A stretch of 64,000 nucleotides of DNA from Paenibacillus senegalensis JC66 (GCF_000285515.1 NZ_HE610958.1:143137-207136); one strand, 5' to 3'. Shown: positions 1 through 12,645, numbered from the stretch's first letter. The notes: generated by a model not told the origin, from the sequence alone. Translations and numbers: made by a program.

Positions 1-706
1 TTTTTCCGGTTCATTATTTAGCTTATGGCCGAATGACGAGCCTCATGTTATAAACATGGAGAAAAGATGCGCTGGCGGTCAGCATCATCAGCAGGTGAGA
101 GCAGAGGACAGAGCTAGGACAGCGCATAGGACTGTGCTTAGCTGCGGGCAAGGGCTGAGCTGGGGCAGCGCTTAGGACCGTGCTTAGCTGCGGACAAGGG
201 CTGAGCAAATTAGAGGCTCTGGCTCACTCTAATAATTAGCGGTTGACAGTATAAGATAGCAGAAGCGGAGGGGAAGAGGGAGTCAAAGCTTTCCGAAGGA
301 AAGCAGCTTCGGGAGCGTGGAAGCGTTCGCCTTTGCTTCCGGATTTCAACCGCTGAGGCGGCTATGATTAAGAAATCTGGGGTCAACGCTTTCTGGAAGA
401 AAGCGTACTTCGGGAGCATATGCTAACAGCGATCGGAGGTCCCCTCATTCCCCGTAGTGATTTCCTCCTTTGTTGTCAACCACTAGTTTAAGTTTTGAGC
501 CCTCAATCAAGCTGATTAAATTGAAACTAAGAGCACCAGGGACTCTTCTTATCCTGTATACTTTGGATGAAACAAAAAGGTTATTAAAGCTTGAGAAGGA
601 TGGGCAGCGATGCGATGGCGGGTGTGACACTGGATTGGGCTGCTCGAGCTCAGGATAGAAGCTTGGATAGAAGCTCCGGAAAGAAGCTCTGGATAGAAGG
701 CTTGGA
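1..706. other. Intergenic region rich in short direct repeats
   Basis: I find no convincing gene. The stretch holds a 46-bp tandem duplication at 120-206. A second, diverged direct repeat of about 40 bp occurs near 290-330 and 380-425, sharing the core CTTCGGGAGC. A run of 12-15 bp units related to GGATAGAAGCTT lies at about 650-700, just downstream of the yunD-like stop. Short open frames exist on both strands but none has a good ribosome binding site or a recognisable protein pattern. Confidence 0.5.
120..206. repeat. 46-bp tandem duplication
   Basis: Two adjacent copies begin CAGCGCATAGGACTGTGC (120) and CAGCGCTTAGGACCGTGC (166) and stay alike for about 41 bases with a few substitutions. 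This is non-coding as far as can be judged. Confidence 0.7.
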
Positions 707-2164
707 CTACACAAGCCGGGATGGCTGATTCGTCTTGATCCATCTGCGATAATGGCAGCCCTCCAAGGCAGCGGAATCCTTCAATTGGTGAGCAAGCAGA
801 TCTCTCAAAAACTCAGGAAGGAAAAACTCCGTCTGGGTTCCCTCGCTTAGAGTAAGATATCCGGAGCCAAAGGTGAACATATCCAGTGTGCCGATCCAAT
901 AGTGGCGGTCAAGCTGCAGGGGAGCGCCGTTGACGGTAACTGAGCGAATTTTGTGATGAGGCACGGCGTTCTCATCATACTCCACTTGAATCCCGTCCAG
1001 ACACAGGGTACCTAATATTTTTCCCCGGAACCCGAAGCCCTTGATCGGCTTGTTAATATAATCGTCCAGCAAAGCCTCTTCCAATGTCACCAACAGCTTG
1101 CGGCCAGGCAGCAAAAACTTACAGGGATTAATCGGTGAAGGACATAAGGTTAGCAGCATTTTTCGCGTCACCCTGCCTTCCTCCAGTCCCCCGAGCAGCT
1201 GTCCCGCATTAACCAATCCAATCTCCGCGCCAACCCACTCACGAATCCCTGAAGCCAGTAAATTACCAAGCGGCGATTCCTGCTTCCACGAATTCGTCAA
1301 AGGCTGCTCGAGAATAGTTACCGTTTCGCTCAGCCGGTCCTCTCCCTGCACTTCATAATTCTCAATCAACCGGGTAATATCAGAAGCCATCTCATAGTCC
1401 TCTACAGAATGGCTTCCTCCTTCAATCCGCACCAGCTTCTTGGATGCCCGATCATAGGACAGCTCTACCTCGCCAATGTACCGGCCGAAGCAGCCGGCAG
1501 CTGCCATATAGGTATCCTCACACAGCGTTACTTCCTCAAACAGATGATGGGTATGCGCCCCGAGAATAAGATCAATGCCGGGAATGGTCTCCGCAATCTG
1601 CCGGTCCTTGGCTATTCCTAGATGAGAAAGCAAGACAATGCTGTCGACCTCCTGCGCCAGGGCTTCCACCTCTTGAGCGATCACGGACAGCGGCTCATGA
1701 AGCTGCCAGTTCAGCAGAGCATAAAATTCCGGATAATAGGCGGTGACACCAATGAATCCGAGTTTAATCCCGTTCATCTCCTGAATCCAATGGGAGGAAA
1801 GCCAGGAGGGAAGCTCGCCGTCAGGGGCAATACCCATATTGCCGCCGAGCACAATGAAATTAGCCAGCCGGCCATAATTCACCGCCAGCTGCTCTTGGGT
1901 GAAGGTCAGCCCTTCATTATTCCCCGGAACGGCCAAGTGATAGCCGGTTGCGTTCATAATGGCGATATTCGCCGCACCATCGGTTCCGTCCGTGGCAATT
2001 CGCATCCGGTCCATATGATCGCCCACATCAATTTTAAGAAGAGGGATTCCCGCATGCTTCGCTTCCAGCGTACGAAAAGCAGTAGCTATTTTGGGCATTT
2101 GTTCATAATGGCTGTGGATGTCATTAGTATGCAGAATAACGATTTTTTGCAGCTCGCTTGCCAT
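707..2164 (-). CDS. yunD: Cytoplasmic metallophosphoesterase / 5'-nucleotidase, YunD-like
   Basis: The 485-residue product is a two-domain 5'-nucleotidase/UDP-sugar hydrolase type protein. The N-terminal calcineurin-like domain shows HTNDIHSH (residues 12-19), DVGDH (about 46-50), PGNNE, LLSHLG and GAHTHH, which supply the two-metal site. The C-terminal nucleotidase domain (from about residue 285) carries the substrate-binding segments NAGQLLGG and FGFRG. There is no signal peptide, unlike secreted family members, so it should act in the cytoplasm, as B. subtilis YunD is thought to. The ATG is preceded by GGAGGG eight bases upstream. The exact substrate cannot be read from the sequence. In B. 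subtilis yunC lies near yunD; here the yunC-like gene is about 31 kb away (33426-33728). Confidence 0.85.
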   Translation of the reverse strand: MASELQKIVILHTNDIHSHYEQMPKIATAFRTLEAKHAGIPLLKIDVGDHMDRMRIATDGTDGAANIAIMNATGYHLAVPGNNEGLTFTQEQLAVNYGRLANFIVLGGNMGIAPDGELPSWLSSHWIQEMNGIKLGFIGVTAYYPEFYALLNWQLHEPLSVIAQEVEALAQEVDSIVLLSHLGIAKDRQIAETIPGIDLILGAHTHHLFEEVTLCEDTYMAAAGCFGRYIGEVELSYDRASKKLVRIEGGSHSVEDYEMASDITRLIENYEVQGEDRLSETVTILEQPLTNSWKQESPLGNLLASGIREWVGAEIGLVNAGQLLGGLEEGRVTRKMLLTLCPSPINPCKFLLPGRKLLVTLEEALLDDYINKPIKGFGFRGKILGTLCLDGIQVEYDENAVPHHKIRSVTVNGAPLQLDRHYWIGTLDMFTFGSGYLTLSEGTQTEFFLPEFLRDLLAHQLKDSAALEGCHYRRWIKTNQPSRLV

Positions 2165-2428
2165 TGCTTATCCCTCCGGTCTTGATCATCCAAGCTGATC
2201 ACAGGGAAAACGGCAAGCTGGTTACCCAGACCATGCCATTGTCAGAGCCCTTGACAGCTAAGAAACGAGATTGGAAAAGACCGTTATGCTCAAAGCCCGC
2301 TACTTTACTTATCGGCTAACGCGGCCTTGATTCAACAGTTCTTTTACATTATCCTCTTTGTGTGAAAAAAAAGATTAATCTCAAGGGTATGGAAGACTCC
2401 AATACTCACCTTCGAATTTTAAAATCTC

Positions 2429-2610
2429 TAACGCTCGTCCTGGACCTTATTTGGCCGAAAAAGCAAGGATTTTATTTCTAACGCTCGCCCTTACTCTTAT
2501 TTGTGACAAAAAGCCCAGAAACCCGCGATTTGAGCAAAATAGGGACGATGGCGAGCGTTACAATTTTTAACCCCCTGATTTTGCGCAAATAAGGACACTG
2601 GCGAGCGTTA
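2429..2610. repeat. Dispersed inverted-repeat element (TAACGCTCGCC / GGCGAGCGTTA), copy 1
   Basis: Four related units lie here: TAACGCTCGTCC (2429) and TAACGCTCGCCC (2479) in one orientation, then GGCGAGCGTTA ending at 2560 and 2610 in the other. Each unit continues into a CTTATTTG or CAAATAAGG segment, so facing pairs form inverted repeats with arms of about 25 bases. The block 2467-2560 is nearly identical to 4540-4630. This resembles bacterial REP/BIME-type intergenic repeats; no function is evident. Confidence 0.75.
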
Positions 2611-2633
2611 AAATCCCGAAACAGGCCGCGAGA

Positions 2634-2683
2634 TGCTGTAAGCACGTGCAGCCTGAGCGAGGTGCTGTAAGCACGTGCAGCCG
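2634..2683. repeat. Direct repeat containing the GCACGTGC palindrome
   Basis: The sequence GTGCTGTAAGCACGTGCAGC occurs twice with a spacing of about 25 bp (first copy starts with an A in place of G). Each copy contains the perfect palindrome GCACGTGC. It lies upstream of the ThiF-like gene; a regulatory role is possible but unsupported. Confidence 0.5.
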
Positions 2684-3011
2684 TATGCAACGAGACTGCA
2701 AACCGGCTGCAGACAGGCTGCTCCCGAAGCGGCCAAGAAGTGGTTAAAGAAACGGCCAACGGCCTCAAGCCAGCTGCCCAACCTCTATTCGCGGTGAATC
2801 AACCGTACTTGCAGGTAGGTATTTTGATTATTATTTATTATAATGAAATGGCAGAACGAATTACACTTCCTGTTTACAAAAAAATAAGGAAACGTCTCGT
2901 TCCCTTTTTACCAGAATTGATAGCGTTGAGGGTTTGCCCCTTTTCAATTTGGACCAAGAGCAGCAAAGGTGCTCGGATTATCAAAACTATACTTCAGGCG
3001 GTGATTTCTCC

Positions 3012-4142
3012 ATGAGTCCTTCCGGTTCTACCGGTCAGTCTTCAACTGAAAATGAAAATCAATCAGCTGCAGCTTCATCCCCTAGATCATCATTTGCCTC
3101 ATCCGGGCAAGGGATGGCCGAGAGGTATTCCCGGCAAATGCTTTTTGCCCCAATAGGTCCGGCAGGCCAGGGCAAGCTGCTGCAAGCCCGCGCCGCCATC
3201 GTCGGCATGGGAGCACTGGGCACCGTGCTCGCCTCGCATCTGGTGCGGGCCGGAGTTGGCTTCGTTCGGCTGATTGACCGCGATTTCGTCGAACCCAGCA
3301 ATTTGCAGAGGCAATTGCTGTACGACGAAATCGATGCGGAGCAATCCGTGCCGAAGGCGATCGCCGCCGCCAAACGCCTCGCCGCCGCCAACTCCGGGGT
3401 GGACATCGAGCCGAGAGTGGCCGATGTCCACCCCGGGAATGCCGAAGAACTGCTTGCCGACGTTGATGTCATTTTGGACGGGAGCGACAATTATGCCGTC
3501 CGTTATTTGATCAACGATGTTGCAGTGAAGCACGGCATTCCCTGGGTTTATGGCGGCGCGGTGAGCTCACGCGGCACGACGGCCACGATTATCCCCGGTG
3601 AAACTCCGTGTCTCGCATGCCTGTTCGGGGCGGCTCCGCCCCGCGGCAGCACAGACACGTGCGATACCATCGGGGTGATCGGGCCCGTCGTCAGCGTTGT
3701 CGCCTCGTATCAGGCGACAGAGGCGCTGAAGCTGCTCGTAGGCGATTACGAGCGGATTAGCCGCAGCATCGTGCACCTCGATCTGTGGAATAACCAGCAT
3801 TCCTCCATTGACAGCCGAGGCATGCGCAAGCCGGATTGTCCTGCATGCGCGCTGAAGCAATTCGATCACTTGCATGCAGAGGACAGCGGGGAGTGGATCG
3901 AGTCGCTTTGCGGCCGGGACAGCGTACAGATCGTCCCTAAGCAGTCCGCAAAGCTTGATCTGTCGGCCTGGGCCGAACGCTTTAAACCGCTGGGCCGCGT
4001 GGAGCTGAATCCTTTCTTGCTGAAGTTTCATATCGATGAAGACATGCGGCTAGTGCTTTTTGCCGATGGGCGGGTGCTGATTCAAGGCACGGATGATTTG
4101 ACTACAGCCAAAAGCTTATACAGCCGCTACATTGGGATGTAA
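3012..4142 (+). CDS. ThiF/MoeB-family adenylyltransferase (E1-like)
   Basis: The 376-residue product adenylates the C-terminal glycine of a ubiquitin-like sulfur carrier (ThiS- or MoaD-type), the first step of sulfur loading for thiamine or molybdopterin. The E1-like core starts at AERYSRQML and shows the nucleotide loop GMGALG, an acidic LIDRD/DGSDNY pair, two zinc CxxC motifs (TPCLAC and PDCPAC) and a likely catalytic Cys in TDTCDTIGVIG. A C-terminal extension of about 70 residues ends in RVLIQGTDDL and YSRYIGM, as in Paenibacillus/Bacillus ThiF-like proteins, with no rhodanese domain. I chose the ATG at 3012 because AGGCGGTG precedes it; the open frame continues upstream to 2934 without a better signal. 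There are no thi or moa neighbours, so the pathway is undecided. Confidence 0.85.
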   Translation: MSPSGSTGQSSTENENQSAAASSPRSSFASSGQGMAERYSRQMLFAPIGPAGQGKLLQARAAIVGMGALGTVLASHLVRAGVGFVRLIDRDFVEPSNLQRQLLYDEIDAEQSVPKAIAAAKRLAAANSGVDIEPRVADVHPGNAEELLADVDVILDGSDNYAVRYLINDVAVKHGIPWVYGGAVSSRGTTATIIPGETPCLACLFGAAPPRGSTDTCDTIGVIGPVVSVVASYQATEALKLLVGDYERISRSIVHLDLWNNQHSSIDSRGMRKPDCPACALKQFDHLHAEDSGEWIESLCGRDSVQIVPKQSAKLDLSAWAERFKPLGRVELNPFLLKFHIDEDMRLVLFADGRVLIQGTDDLTTAKSLYSRYIGM

Positions 4143-5281
4143 CCTTAGGATACGCACTTTTTATGCTATAATAGCAAGTTTTATGCGCAGCACTTTTTTA
4201 TGCGTAGCAGCTCGTTGCGGCTATTTATGCGTACTGGCAATTTGTTAGCCTATACAGTTTTTTTAGGCATTATGCCGTTGTTAGTTGATCTAAATTTTAT
4301 CCATTATTCCGCTTGTTTGCTGGTTTAGATTTATCCTCTATCCAGTTTGTTGGCATACGCTGCCTTTTATTGTATAGTGACCAATAGATGTCCTGAAAGG
4401 CGGCTGCCTTAACCGATTATTTTGGCGACCTGATCTGCGTGATGCCCTGTATAATGCTTTGTATGTGCTTTGTGAGGTAGGTCCGCGAACCGGACTACGC
4501 TAACGCTCGCCCTGGCTCATATTCAGCGGAAAAAGCAGGGGTTTGATTTCTAACGCTCACCCTTGCTCTTATTTGACATAAAGCCCAGAAAACCGCGATT
4601 TGAGCAAAATAAGGACCATGGCGAGCGTTAGAAGCCGAACAGGGCAACTAGGCGGCCTGTAAAACGCCGCATTTCCCCGCCATCACCGTTATTTCACAGT
4701 TAATCATCCGCTAATCACAAGCGTTAGCGCATAACAAATCTAGGGACCGCCGTTATCAAAAGAGTCGTTGTCTTGTGACGGAACTGAAAAACCTTATTTT
4801 GTAAGGTTTCGGCCATGTTTGAATTGCAGCGGTACTGAGACAGCGCTGTTGACCACAAATCAAGCAGAATTTCTTCCAAATTGGCCGAATAGCGGCGCTG
4901 AGTTCCGCCGTTAGCACTCGGTGGGCTTCTAATCGCAGTCTAAGAGTTCGCCGAGTTCCTTTAGCTATTACTCGTTTCCATCTCATCTTCACTTCATCTT
5001 CTTAATACCGCTTTGATAATCACATAGATTAAAAAACAAATAGCCCTAGCATGAGCACAGGCCAAATCATAGCTATAAAATCCGGCATTTCGAAGCCCTC
5101 CCCCTAAGGAGCGTTAATAAAGTGTTTCACTAGTTGCCCTAATAAGGTGTGTTAATTTAAGAAGCGTCAATAAAAAATCAGCTATTTCATTAAACGGCTA
5201 TAGCCTTATTAGCAGCTCATTCAAACCGCTTTAAGAAGCCCAATTACTAAAAAACCCTACTGCGCACCCCATTTCGTCATT
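4143..5281. other. Long intergenic region with repeat copy 2
   Basis: No gene is convincing here. Near 4150-4240 there are degenerate repeats of TTTTATGCGNAGCA, and an extended -10 like TGCTATAAT (TATAAT 4167-4172) with no obvious gene after it. The second copy of the GGCGAGCGTTA inverted-repeat element lies at 4501-4630. A 78-codon minus-strand open frame at 4756-4992 has an arginine-rich, low-information translation and no ribosome binding site, so I do not call it. Confidence 0.5.
4501..4630. repeat. Dispersed inverted-repeat element (TAACGCTCGCC / GGCGAGCGTTA), copy 2
   Basis: Units start TAACGCTCGCCC (4501) and TAACGCTCACCC (4551), and an inverted unit ends GGCGAGCGTTA at 4630. The segment 4540-4630 repeats 2467-2560 almost base for base, including AAAGCCCAGAA and CGCGATTTGAGC between the arms. 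Confidence 0.75.
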
Positions 5282-5830
5282 TCAAGCTAGAAGCAGCCGG
5301 TCCAGCCAATTGTTCACTTTTTCTGTTCTCTCTTCGTAATTCAGTGTGGAGGGAACTCTCAAACAGAGAGAGCTTAACTGTTCCTTAGGCAATTTGCGGG
5401 TTCTCTCTGCATACTTTTCATCTGCAATTGGCTCATTATTAAACTCAAGGAAATATAAGTATTCTTCCTCCACTGTTTTGAAAACATTAGTGCTGTACTC
5501 TACTCCATCCCGCTCCATCCAATGATGTCCATGGACCTTCGGATCACATAATACGTGTGTGCCTTTCAGTTTCTTTAGAGAATACAGGAAACCGGATAAT
5601 TGTTTGGAAGTCAGATGGTAATCATTCAAATAGTAGCTGGGTGTCCACTTTTTTATATTCGTATCGTAGACTTGGTAGTTAAGTATGAATTCGGCCCCAA
5701 ACTGTAGGGAAGGGTGCTCATAATCGATTCCATAGGCAAAATAGGGCGCAAGCCGCTCTCTGACCAAAAAGTCTATATTGCTATGATCGAGATCATGCCC
5801 GTAGGTGAGCAGCAATCGTCTTTGGTTCAA
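5282..5830 (-). CDS. Conserved-looking hypothetical protein, 182 aa
   Basis: I do not recognise the family. The product is a soluble, charged protein of 182 residues, rich in Tyr and Glu (for example EEEYLYFLEF), with histidine-containing segments such as LLTYGHDLDH near the N terminus and VHGHHW near residue 100. No signal peptide or membrane segment is seen. The start is a TTG preceded by GGAGTGA six bases upstream, which supports translation. It stands alone between repeat-rich intergenic regions; base composition is more A+T-rich than the metabolic genes nearby, which may indicate acquired DNA. Confidence that it is expressed is moderate; no function is proposed. Confidence 0.6.
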   Translation of the reverse strand: MNQRRLLLTYGHDLDHSNIDFLVRERLAPYFAYGIDYEHPSLQFGAEFILNYQVYDTNIKKWTPSYYLNDYHLTSKQLSGFLYSLKKLKGTHVLCDPKVHGHHWMERDGVEYSTNVFKTVEEEYLYFLEFNNEPIADEKYAERTRKLPKEQLSSLCLRVPSTLNYEERTEKVNNWLDRLLLA

Positions 5831-5881
5831 TTCGCTTCACTCCATTTCAAGCATGCGGATAGAAAGCATAGTGCAGGCATC

Positions 5882-5990
5882 GAGGTTTGATCTGGGTTTG
5901 GTTCTCGGTTTGGTTCTCGGTTTTTCTGGGGTTGATCCGGTGATCTGGGGTTGAACTGGGGTTTGAGCTGATTTGAGCTAAAGCTCATGG
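5882..5990. repeat. Degenerate tandem repeats upstream of the 182-aa gene
   Basis: GGTTCTCGGTTT occurs twice in tandem, followed by alternating TCTGGGGTTGA and GATTTGAGCT units. Together they form about 100 bp of low-complexity DNA between two minus-strand genes. Confidence 0.5.
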
Positions 5991-6067
5991 AAAACAATCT
6001 ATTCCCAAGCTCAACAATTTTTAGTGCAATCTATGCCTACTCCGAATTTCGCGCTCTTCCGCAATTG

Positions 6068-6349
6068 TCAATCCAGAGTAAATTCTTCACCGGGCTGGTT
6101 AATTAATTTATAATTATCAAATCTGAGCTTAATCGCCTCCGGCTCAATCCCTTGCATAATCTCCTCTTTATTGGTGTTATAATCTTGTTCGCTCATCACT
6201 AACTCCACTTGGTTATCCGCTATCCATGTTATAACAAGCTGTACCCCAAGCTCTGTTCTTTGTTGTAATTTTTCAGCCAAGCCATTTCCTGATAAGGCTG
6301 TAATGGATAAAGCCAGGACTCCCACGTATAACAACAGCTTTGTTTTCAT
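6068..6349 (-). CDS. Small exported protein, 93 aa, unknown family
   Basis: A Lys-containing start (MKTKLLLYVGVLALSITAL) followed by a hydrophobic stretch and SGNGLAEK gives a convincing signal peptide, with likely cleavage after the GLA. The mature part of about 67 residues is acidic and ends GEEFTLD. There is no lipobox cysteine. Upstream of the ATG the coding strand reads GGAAAGGAAAGAATTT, a reasonable ribosome binding site. No family is recognised. It is most likely a small secreted or envelope-associated protein. Confidence 0.6.
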   Translation of the reverse strand: MKTKLLLYVGVLALSITALSGNGLAEKLQQRTELGVQLVITWIADNQVELVMSEQDYNTNKEEIMQGIEPEAIKLRFDNYKLINQPGEEFTLD

Positions 6350-6681
6350 AAATTCTTTCCTTTCCGATTTTCACTTCTCCCTAAAAAAGACGCTCTCAGA
6401 GCGTAAAAGGTTCCATCTCTATTCATTCGCACCGATTTTTCCGATTTATTCCATTCCAGAAAAAGCTAATGGCAGTCACATTGAGTTACAAATAGTAACA
6501 TTGGAATACGGCTGCACCCATTAGCAGAAAAAGATAAAATGACACCAACCCTAAGCATAGGAGCGGTGCCAAACTTCGTTTTCTTACAGACTATTTGACT
6601 GAGGTACCTCTATTTAACTGGACAAGGGCCAACTTCATCAAGCCATACAGAGTACTGCTGCTTTATTCGAATGGGGTTCTC

Positions 6682-6867
6682 CTACTTTATTCGAATAATG
6701 TAGCAGTCCTGTTTAATAGCTTGTTCGATTTTGCTCACCATTTCATTCACAGCAATGTGGGTCCTATATCTCGTGGCCTCGTAAATGTTGTTGACCCAAT
6801 ATCCTTTACTATCGTCAATTTGCATATAAAACAAACCATCTTTGTTACGGATCACATACCTGTACAT
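6682..6867 (-). CDS. Small hypothetical protein, 61 aa
   Basis: The 61-residue product begins MYRYVIRNKDGLFYMQ and ends CYIIRIK. It is a compact mixed alpha/beta-looking protein with no membrane segment. The ATG follows AGGG at good spacing (GAGGAAATGAGGGATAACT). The protein-like composition and ribosome binding site argue for a real small gene, but I do not recognise the family. Confidence 0.5.
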   Translation of the reverse strand: MYRYVIRNKDGLFYMQIDDSKGYWVNNIYEATRYRTHIAVNEMVSKIEQAIKQDCYIIRIK

Positions 6868-7049
6868 AGTTATCCCTCATTTCCTCAAGGACTATTTTAC
6901 TATATACATCTAAGTGAGACTAGATTATTTTACCTATTACAAGAAGGTATTTCGAATCATTTTTTCTGGTTATTTTGAATCATTTTTTATCATGTAACCT
7001 TTCATCGAATTGTACCTTTAATTTTGTATCTTTGTAGACTTGGCCTGAC

Positions 7050-7135
7050 ATGATAAGCGTCCACATAGCATTTGTCATGATCAGTGCGGGCATCGACCTG
7101 TCTGCCGGCTCAATGATCAATTTAACCGGGGAATT
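7050..7135 (+). pseudogene. Remnant of a ribose/xylose-type ABC transporter permease
   Basis: The frame entering the next gene from upstream reads FVMISAGIDLSAGSMINLTG. That matches the conserved GGIDLSVGS segment of RbsC/XylH-type sugar ABC permeases. Only about 25 codons survive and nothing similar flanks them, so this is a gene fragment that happens to be in frame with the downstream coding sequence, not part of it. Confidence 0.45.
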
Positions 7136-7205
7136 AAAAATAAGAAGTCTATCGATCTGTGAATGTGATAGTATAGAGAAAATACAAACATTTGGAGGAA
7201 GGAAA

Positions 7206-8003
7206 TTGCGAAAATTTAGGGATATTTCAATAGGAATTGTAGTAGGGGCAGCACTTGTGGTGGGAACTACATCTGCTTATTCGGCAGTTAAGCAGTATAT
7301 TCTGTTGGATGCTTCTTATCCGATTTATGTTAACGGTGTAAAATATGAGGATGCTGCAAGCCCCATATTAAATTATGAAGGCAGTACATACATTCCACTG
7401 GCTAAGATGGGCGATCTGACTGGAGTTGACTACAAGTGGAATGCAGAAAAGCAACGGGTAGAGATTAATACGGATGGCAATCATTATACGATTGAAGACG
7501 ACATGGCTTCGCCAATATCTGGACAACAAGAGTTTGTAAGCAGAGAATTAGCAGAAAGGAAAGCAATTGAAGAATTTGCGAAGAATAATAAAATTGAGAT
7601 TCCCAAGGAGTCCTATTTTTATGAAGCCGATGGAATGCATTTTTATGAAGCTTTTGACGATTACAATGGATCAAGACATACATTTACAGATGAAGACGAT
7701 CACGTCCTCGTTATCGCTAGAATTACAGGAGAAGAAACACTTCCTCCGAAATTGAGTGAAGGGTGGCTGGCTGGCAGCATCCTTCAAAAAGGGCATAGTA
7801 TCACTGTTAAAACGGAAGGCTCTGAGCTAGTGTTTTATGGACCCAAACCTACAATTAATCCTGAGGTGGTATTACGCTTACAGCTTCCTGGCGACTGGGA
7901 AAAAGGAGAAAAAACAATCGGCGGAATCAAAATCATTAAATATGATGAAGACAGATATTATTTTAACTTTGAGGATTTAAGATCCAAAGGAATCATTAAA
8001 TAA
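7206..8003 (+). CDS. Exported protein with copper-amine-oxidase-N-like domain
   Basis: The 265-residue product starts at a TTG behind GGAGG, giving MRKFRDISIGIVVGAALVVG, a signal peptide or membrane anchor. Residues of about 40-100 (YPIYVNGVKYEDAAS, TYIPLAKMGDLTG, VEINTDG) match the 'copper amine oxidase N-terminal' stalk domain. That domain is common in Paenibacillus cell-surface proteins and binds no copper by itself. The rest, about 165 residues ending FNFEDLRSKGIIK, is not recognised. The frame is open upstream to 7050, but that part is a permease remnant. The gene ends before a clear terminator. Confidence 0.75.
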   Translation: MRKFRDISIGIVVGAALVVGTTSAYSAVKQYILLDASYPIYVNGVKYEDAASPILNYEGSTYIPLAKMGDLTGVDYKWNAEKQRVEINTDGNHYTIEDDMASPISGQQEFVSRELAERKAIEEFAKNNKIEIPKESYFYEADGMHFYEAFDDYNGSRHTFTDEDDHVLVIARITGEETLPPKLSEGWLAGSILQKGHSITVKTEGSELVFYGPKPTINPEVVLRLQLPGDWEKGEKTIGGIKIIKYDEDRYYFNFEDLRSKGIIK

Positions 8004-8019
8004 AGTTTACTTAACTTAA

Positions 8020-8043
8020 AAGCACCTTTCGGTGCTTTTTTTT
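8020..8043 (+). terminator. Rho-independent terminator
   Basis: AAAAGCACC-TTTC-GGTGCTTTTTTTT lies 17 bases after the stop of the preceding plus-strand gene, forming a stable stem with a T tract. Confidence 0.85.
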
Positions 8044-8227
8044 ATACTTTAAATAAAAGAATCCGCTGAAAAAATCAACGGATTCAATGAGAATCGTATG
8101 TGCCTCGTGTGCCTCCTATATATGGAGCGCAAGCACGAAGTTATGAGCGTATTTGACTGAAACGGTATCAAATCGGTATCATTCACTAGCTCGACACCGT
8201 TCAGCCCAAGATACGCTTATAAAATCC

Positions 8228-9625
8228 TTAACCAATCGAGCCTTCCATTTCGAACTTGATCAATCTATTCATCTCAACCGCATATTCCATAGGCAATTCT
8301 TTCGTAAATGGCTCAATGAAGCCCATAACGATCATTTGTGTCGCTTCCTCTTCGGATAAGCCGCGGCTCATCAAGTAGAACAGCTGCTCCTCGGAAACCT
8401 TGGAAACGGTAGCCTCATGCTGCAGAGTTACGTTATCGTTCATGATTTCATTGTATGGGATGGTGTCTGAAGTGGACTCATTATCCATAATGAGCGTGTC
8501 GCATTCGATGTTCGCTTTGGCGCCTTCCGCGTTGCGTCCGAAGGTAGCCAAGCCGCGATAAGTGACTTTACCGCCATGCTTACTGATCGATTTGGACACG
8601 ATGGTCGAAGTCGTATCAGGAGCAAGGTGGTGCATTTTCGCTCCGGCGTCCTGATGCTGGCCTTTGCCTGCAACGGCAATGGACAAGACGGAACCTTTCG
8701 CGCCGCGTCCTTTCAATACAACCGCAGGATATTTCATGGTCAGTTTGGAACCGATGTTGCCATCGACCCATTCCATGTTCGCATTCTCTTCCGCAACTGC
8801 ACGCTTTGTTACAAGGTTATAAATGTTTGGCGCCCAGTTTTGGATCGTCGTATAACGGACACGGGAGTTTTTCAGACACAGGATCTCAACAACCGCACTG
8901 TGAAGTGAATTGGTGCTGTAGATCGGAGCCGTACAGCCCTCAACATAGTGGACGAAGCTGTCTTCGTCAGCAATAATTAACGTGCGTTCAAATTGCCCCA
9001 TGTTCTCGGAGTTAATCCGGAAGTAAGCCTGCAGAGGGACTTCACATTTTACTCCTTTAGGAACGTAGATGAAGCTGCCGCCTGACCATACTGCGCTGTT
9101 CAAGGCAGCGAATTTATTATCAGAAGGAGGAACAACGGTTCCGAAATATTTGCGGAACAGCTCCGGATGCTCTTTCAGAGCCGAGTCGGTATCCATGAAG
9201 ATAACGCCTTGATCCTCAAGATCCTTTTGCATATTGTGGTAAACAACCTCCGACTCATACTGAGCGGATACTCCAGCAAGGAACTTTTGCTCCGCCTCCG
9301 GAATGCCCAGCTTGTCGAACGTTTCTTTAATTTCGGCGGGAACCTCTTCCCACGTTTTTCCTTGCTTCTCAGAAGGCTTGACATAGTATTGAATGTCATT
9401 GAAATCCAGGTCATCCAGATTGCCGCCCCAACGCGGAGTCTCCATCTTGAAGAACTGTTCCAGAGATTTCAGGCGGAAATCCAGCATCCACTCAGGCTCA
9501 CCCTTCATTCGGGAAATTTCCGTCACGATTTCCTTGGTCAACCCTTTACCCGATTGGAAAATCGCTTTATGCTCATCCCGAAAGCCATATTTATACTCTT
9601 CCATTTCCGGCATTTTTTTAGCCAT
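8228..9625 (-). CDS. sufB: Fe-S cluster assembly scaffold SufB
   Basis: SufB is the main scaffold subunit of the SufBCD complex, which builds Fe-S clusters in the cytosol. The 465-residue product matches Firmicute SufB from [20 protein letters not shown] to the end. It contains the beta-helix core, a conserved Cys in ANIECDTL and the downstream segment [14 protein letters not shown], where the cluster-building Glu/His residues lie. The ATG at 9625 is chosen because GGAGGG sits seven bases before it; the frame is open a further 14 codons upstream without support. It is the last gene of sufC-D-S-U-B. An imperfect hairpin (AATCCG...CGGATT, 8058-8085) lies downstream. Confidence 0.97.
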   Translation of the reverse strand: MAKKMPEMEEYKYGFRDEHKAIFQSGKGLTKEIVTEISRMKGEPEWMLDFRLKSLEQFFKMETPRWGGNLDDLDFNDIQYYVKPSEKQGKTWEEVPAEIKETFDKLGIPEAEQKFLAGVSAQYESEVVYHNMQKDLEDQGVIFMDTDSALKEHPELFRKYFGTVVPPSDNKFAALNSAVWSGGSFIYVPKGVKCEVPLQAYFRINSENMGQFERTLIIADEDSFVHYVEGCTAPIYSTNSLHSAVVEILCLKNSRVRYTTIQNWAPNIYNLVTKRAVAEENANMEWVDGNIGSKLTMKYPAVVLKGRGAKGSVLSIAVAGKGQHQDAGAKMHHLAPDTTSTIVSKSISKHGGKVTYRGLATFGRNAEGAKANIECDTLIMDNESTSDTIPYNEIMNDNVTLQHEATVSKVSEEQLFYLMSRGLSEEEATQMIVMGFIEPFTKELPMEYAVEMNRLIKFEMEGSIG

Positions 9626-9708
9626 GGGTAGTCCCTCCTTTTTAAACTCAATCTTATACAAAAACAATCTTGCCCGTTACGGACGGTTACCGATCGTCAC
9701 TTAACTGT

Positions 9709-12645
<2,937 letters not shown>

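Noticed and set aside
470-658. 62-codon plus-strand ORF in the first intergenic region
   Set aside because: It has a TTG start with no upstream ribosome binding site and no recognisable family; part of it runs through repeats.
2740-3015. 91-codon plus-strand ORF upstream of the ThiF-like gene
   Set aside because: It overlaps the ThiF-like start in another frame, crosses the promoter region and lacks a ribosome binding site.
4756-4992. 78-codon minus-strand ORF
   Set aside because: Arginine-rich, low-information translation, no ribosome binding site, in a repeat-rich intergenic region.
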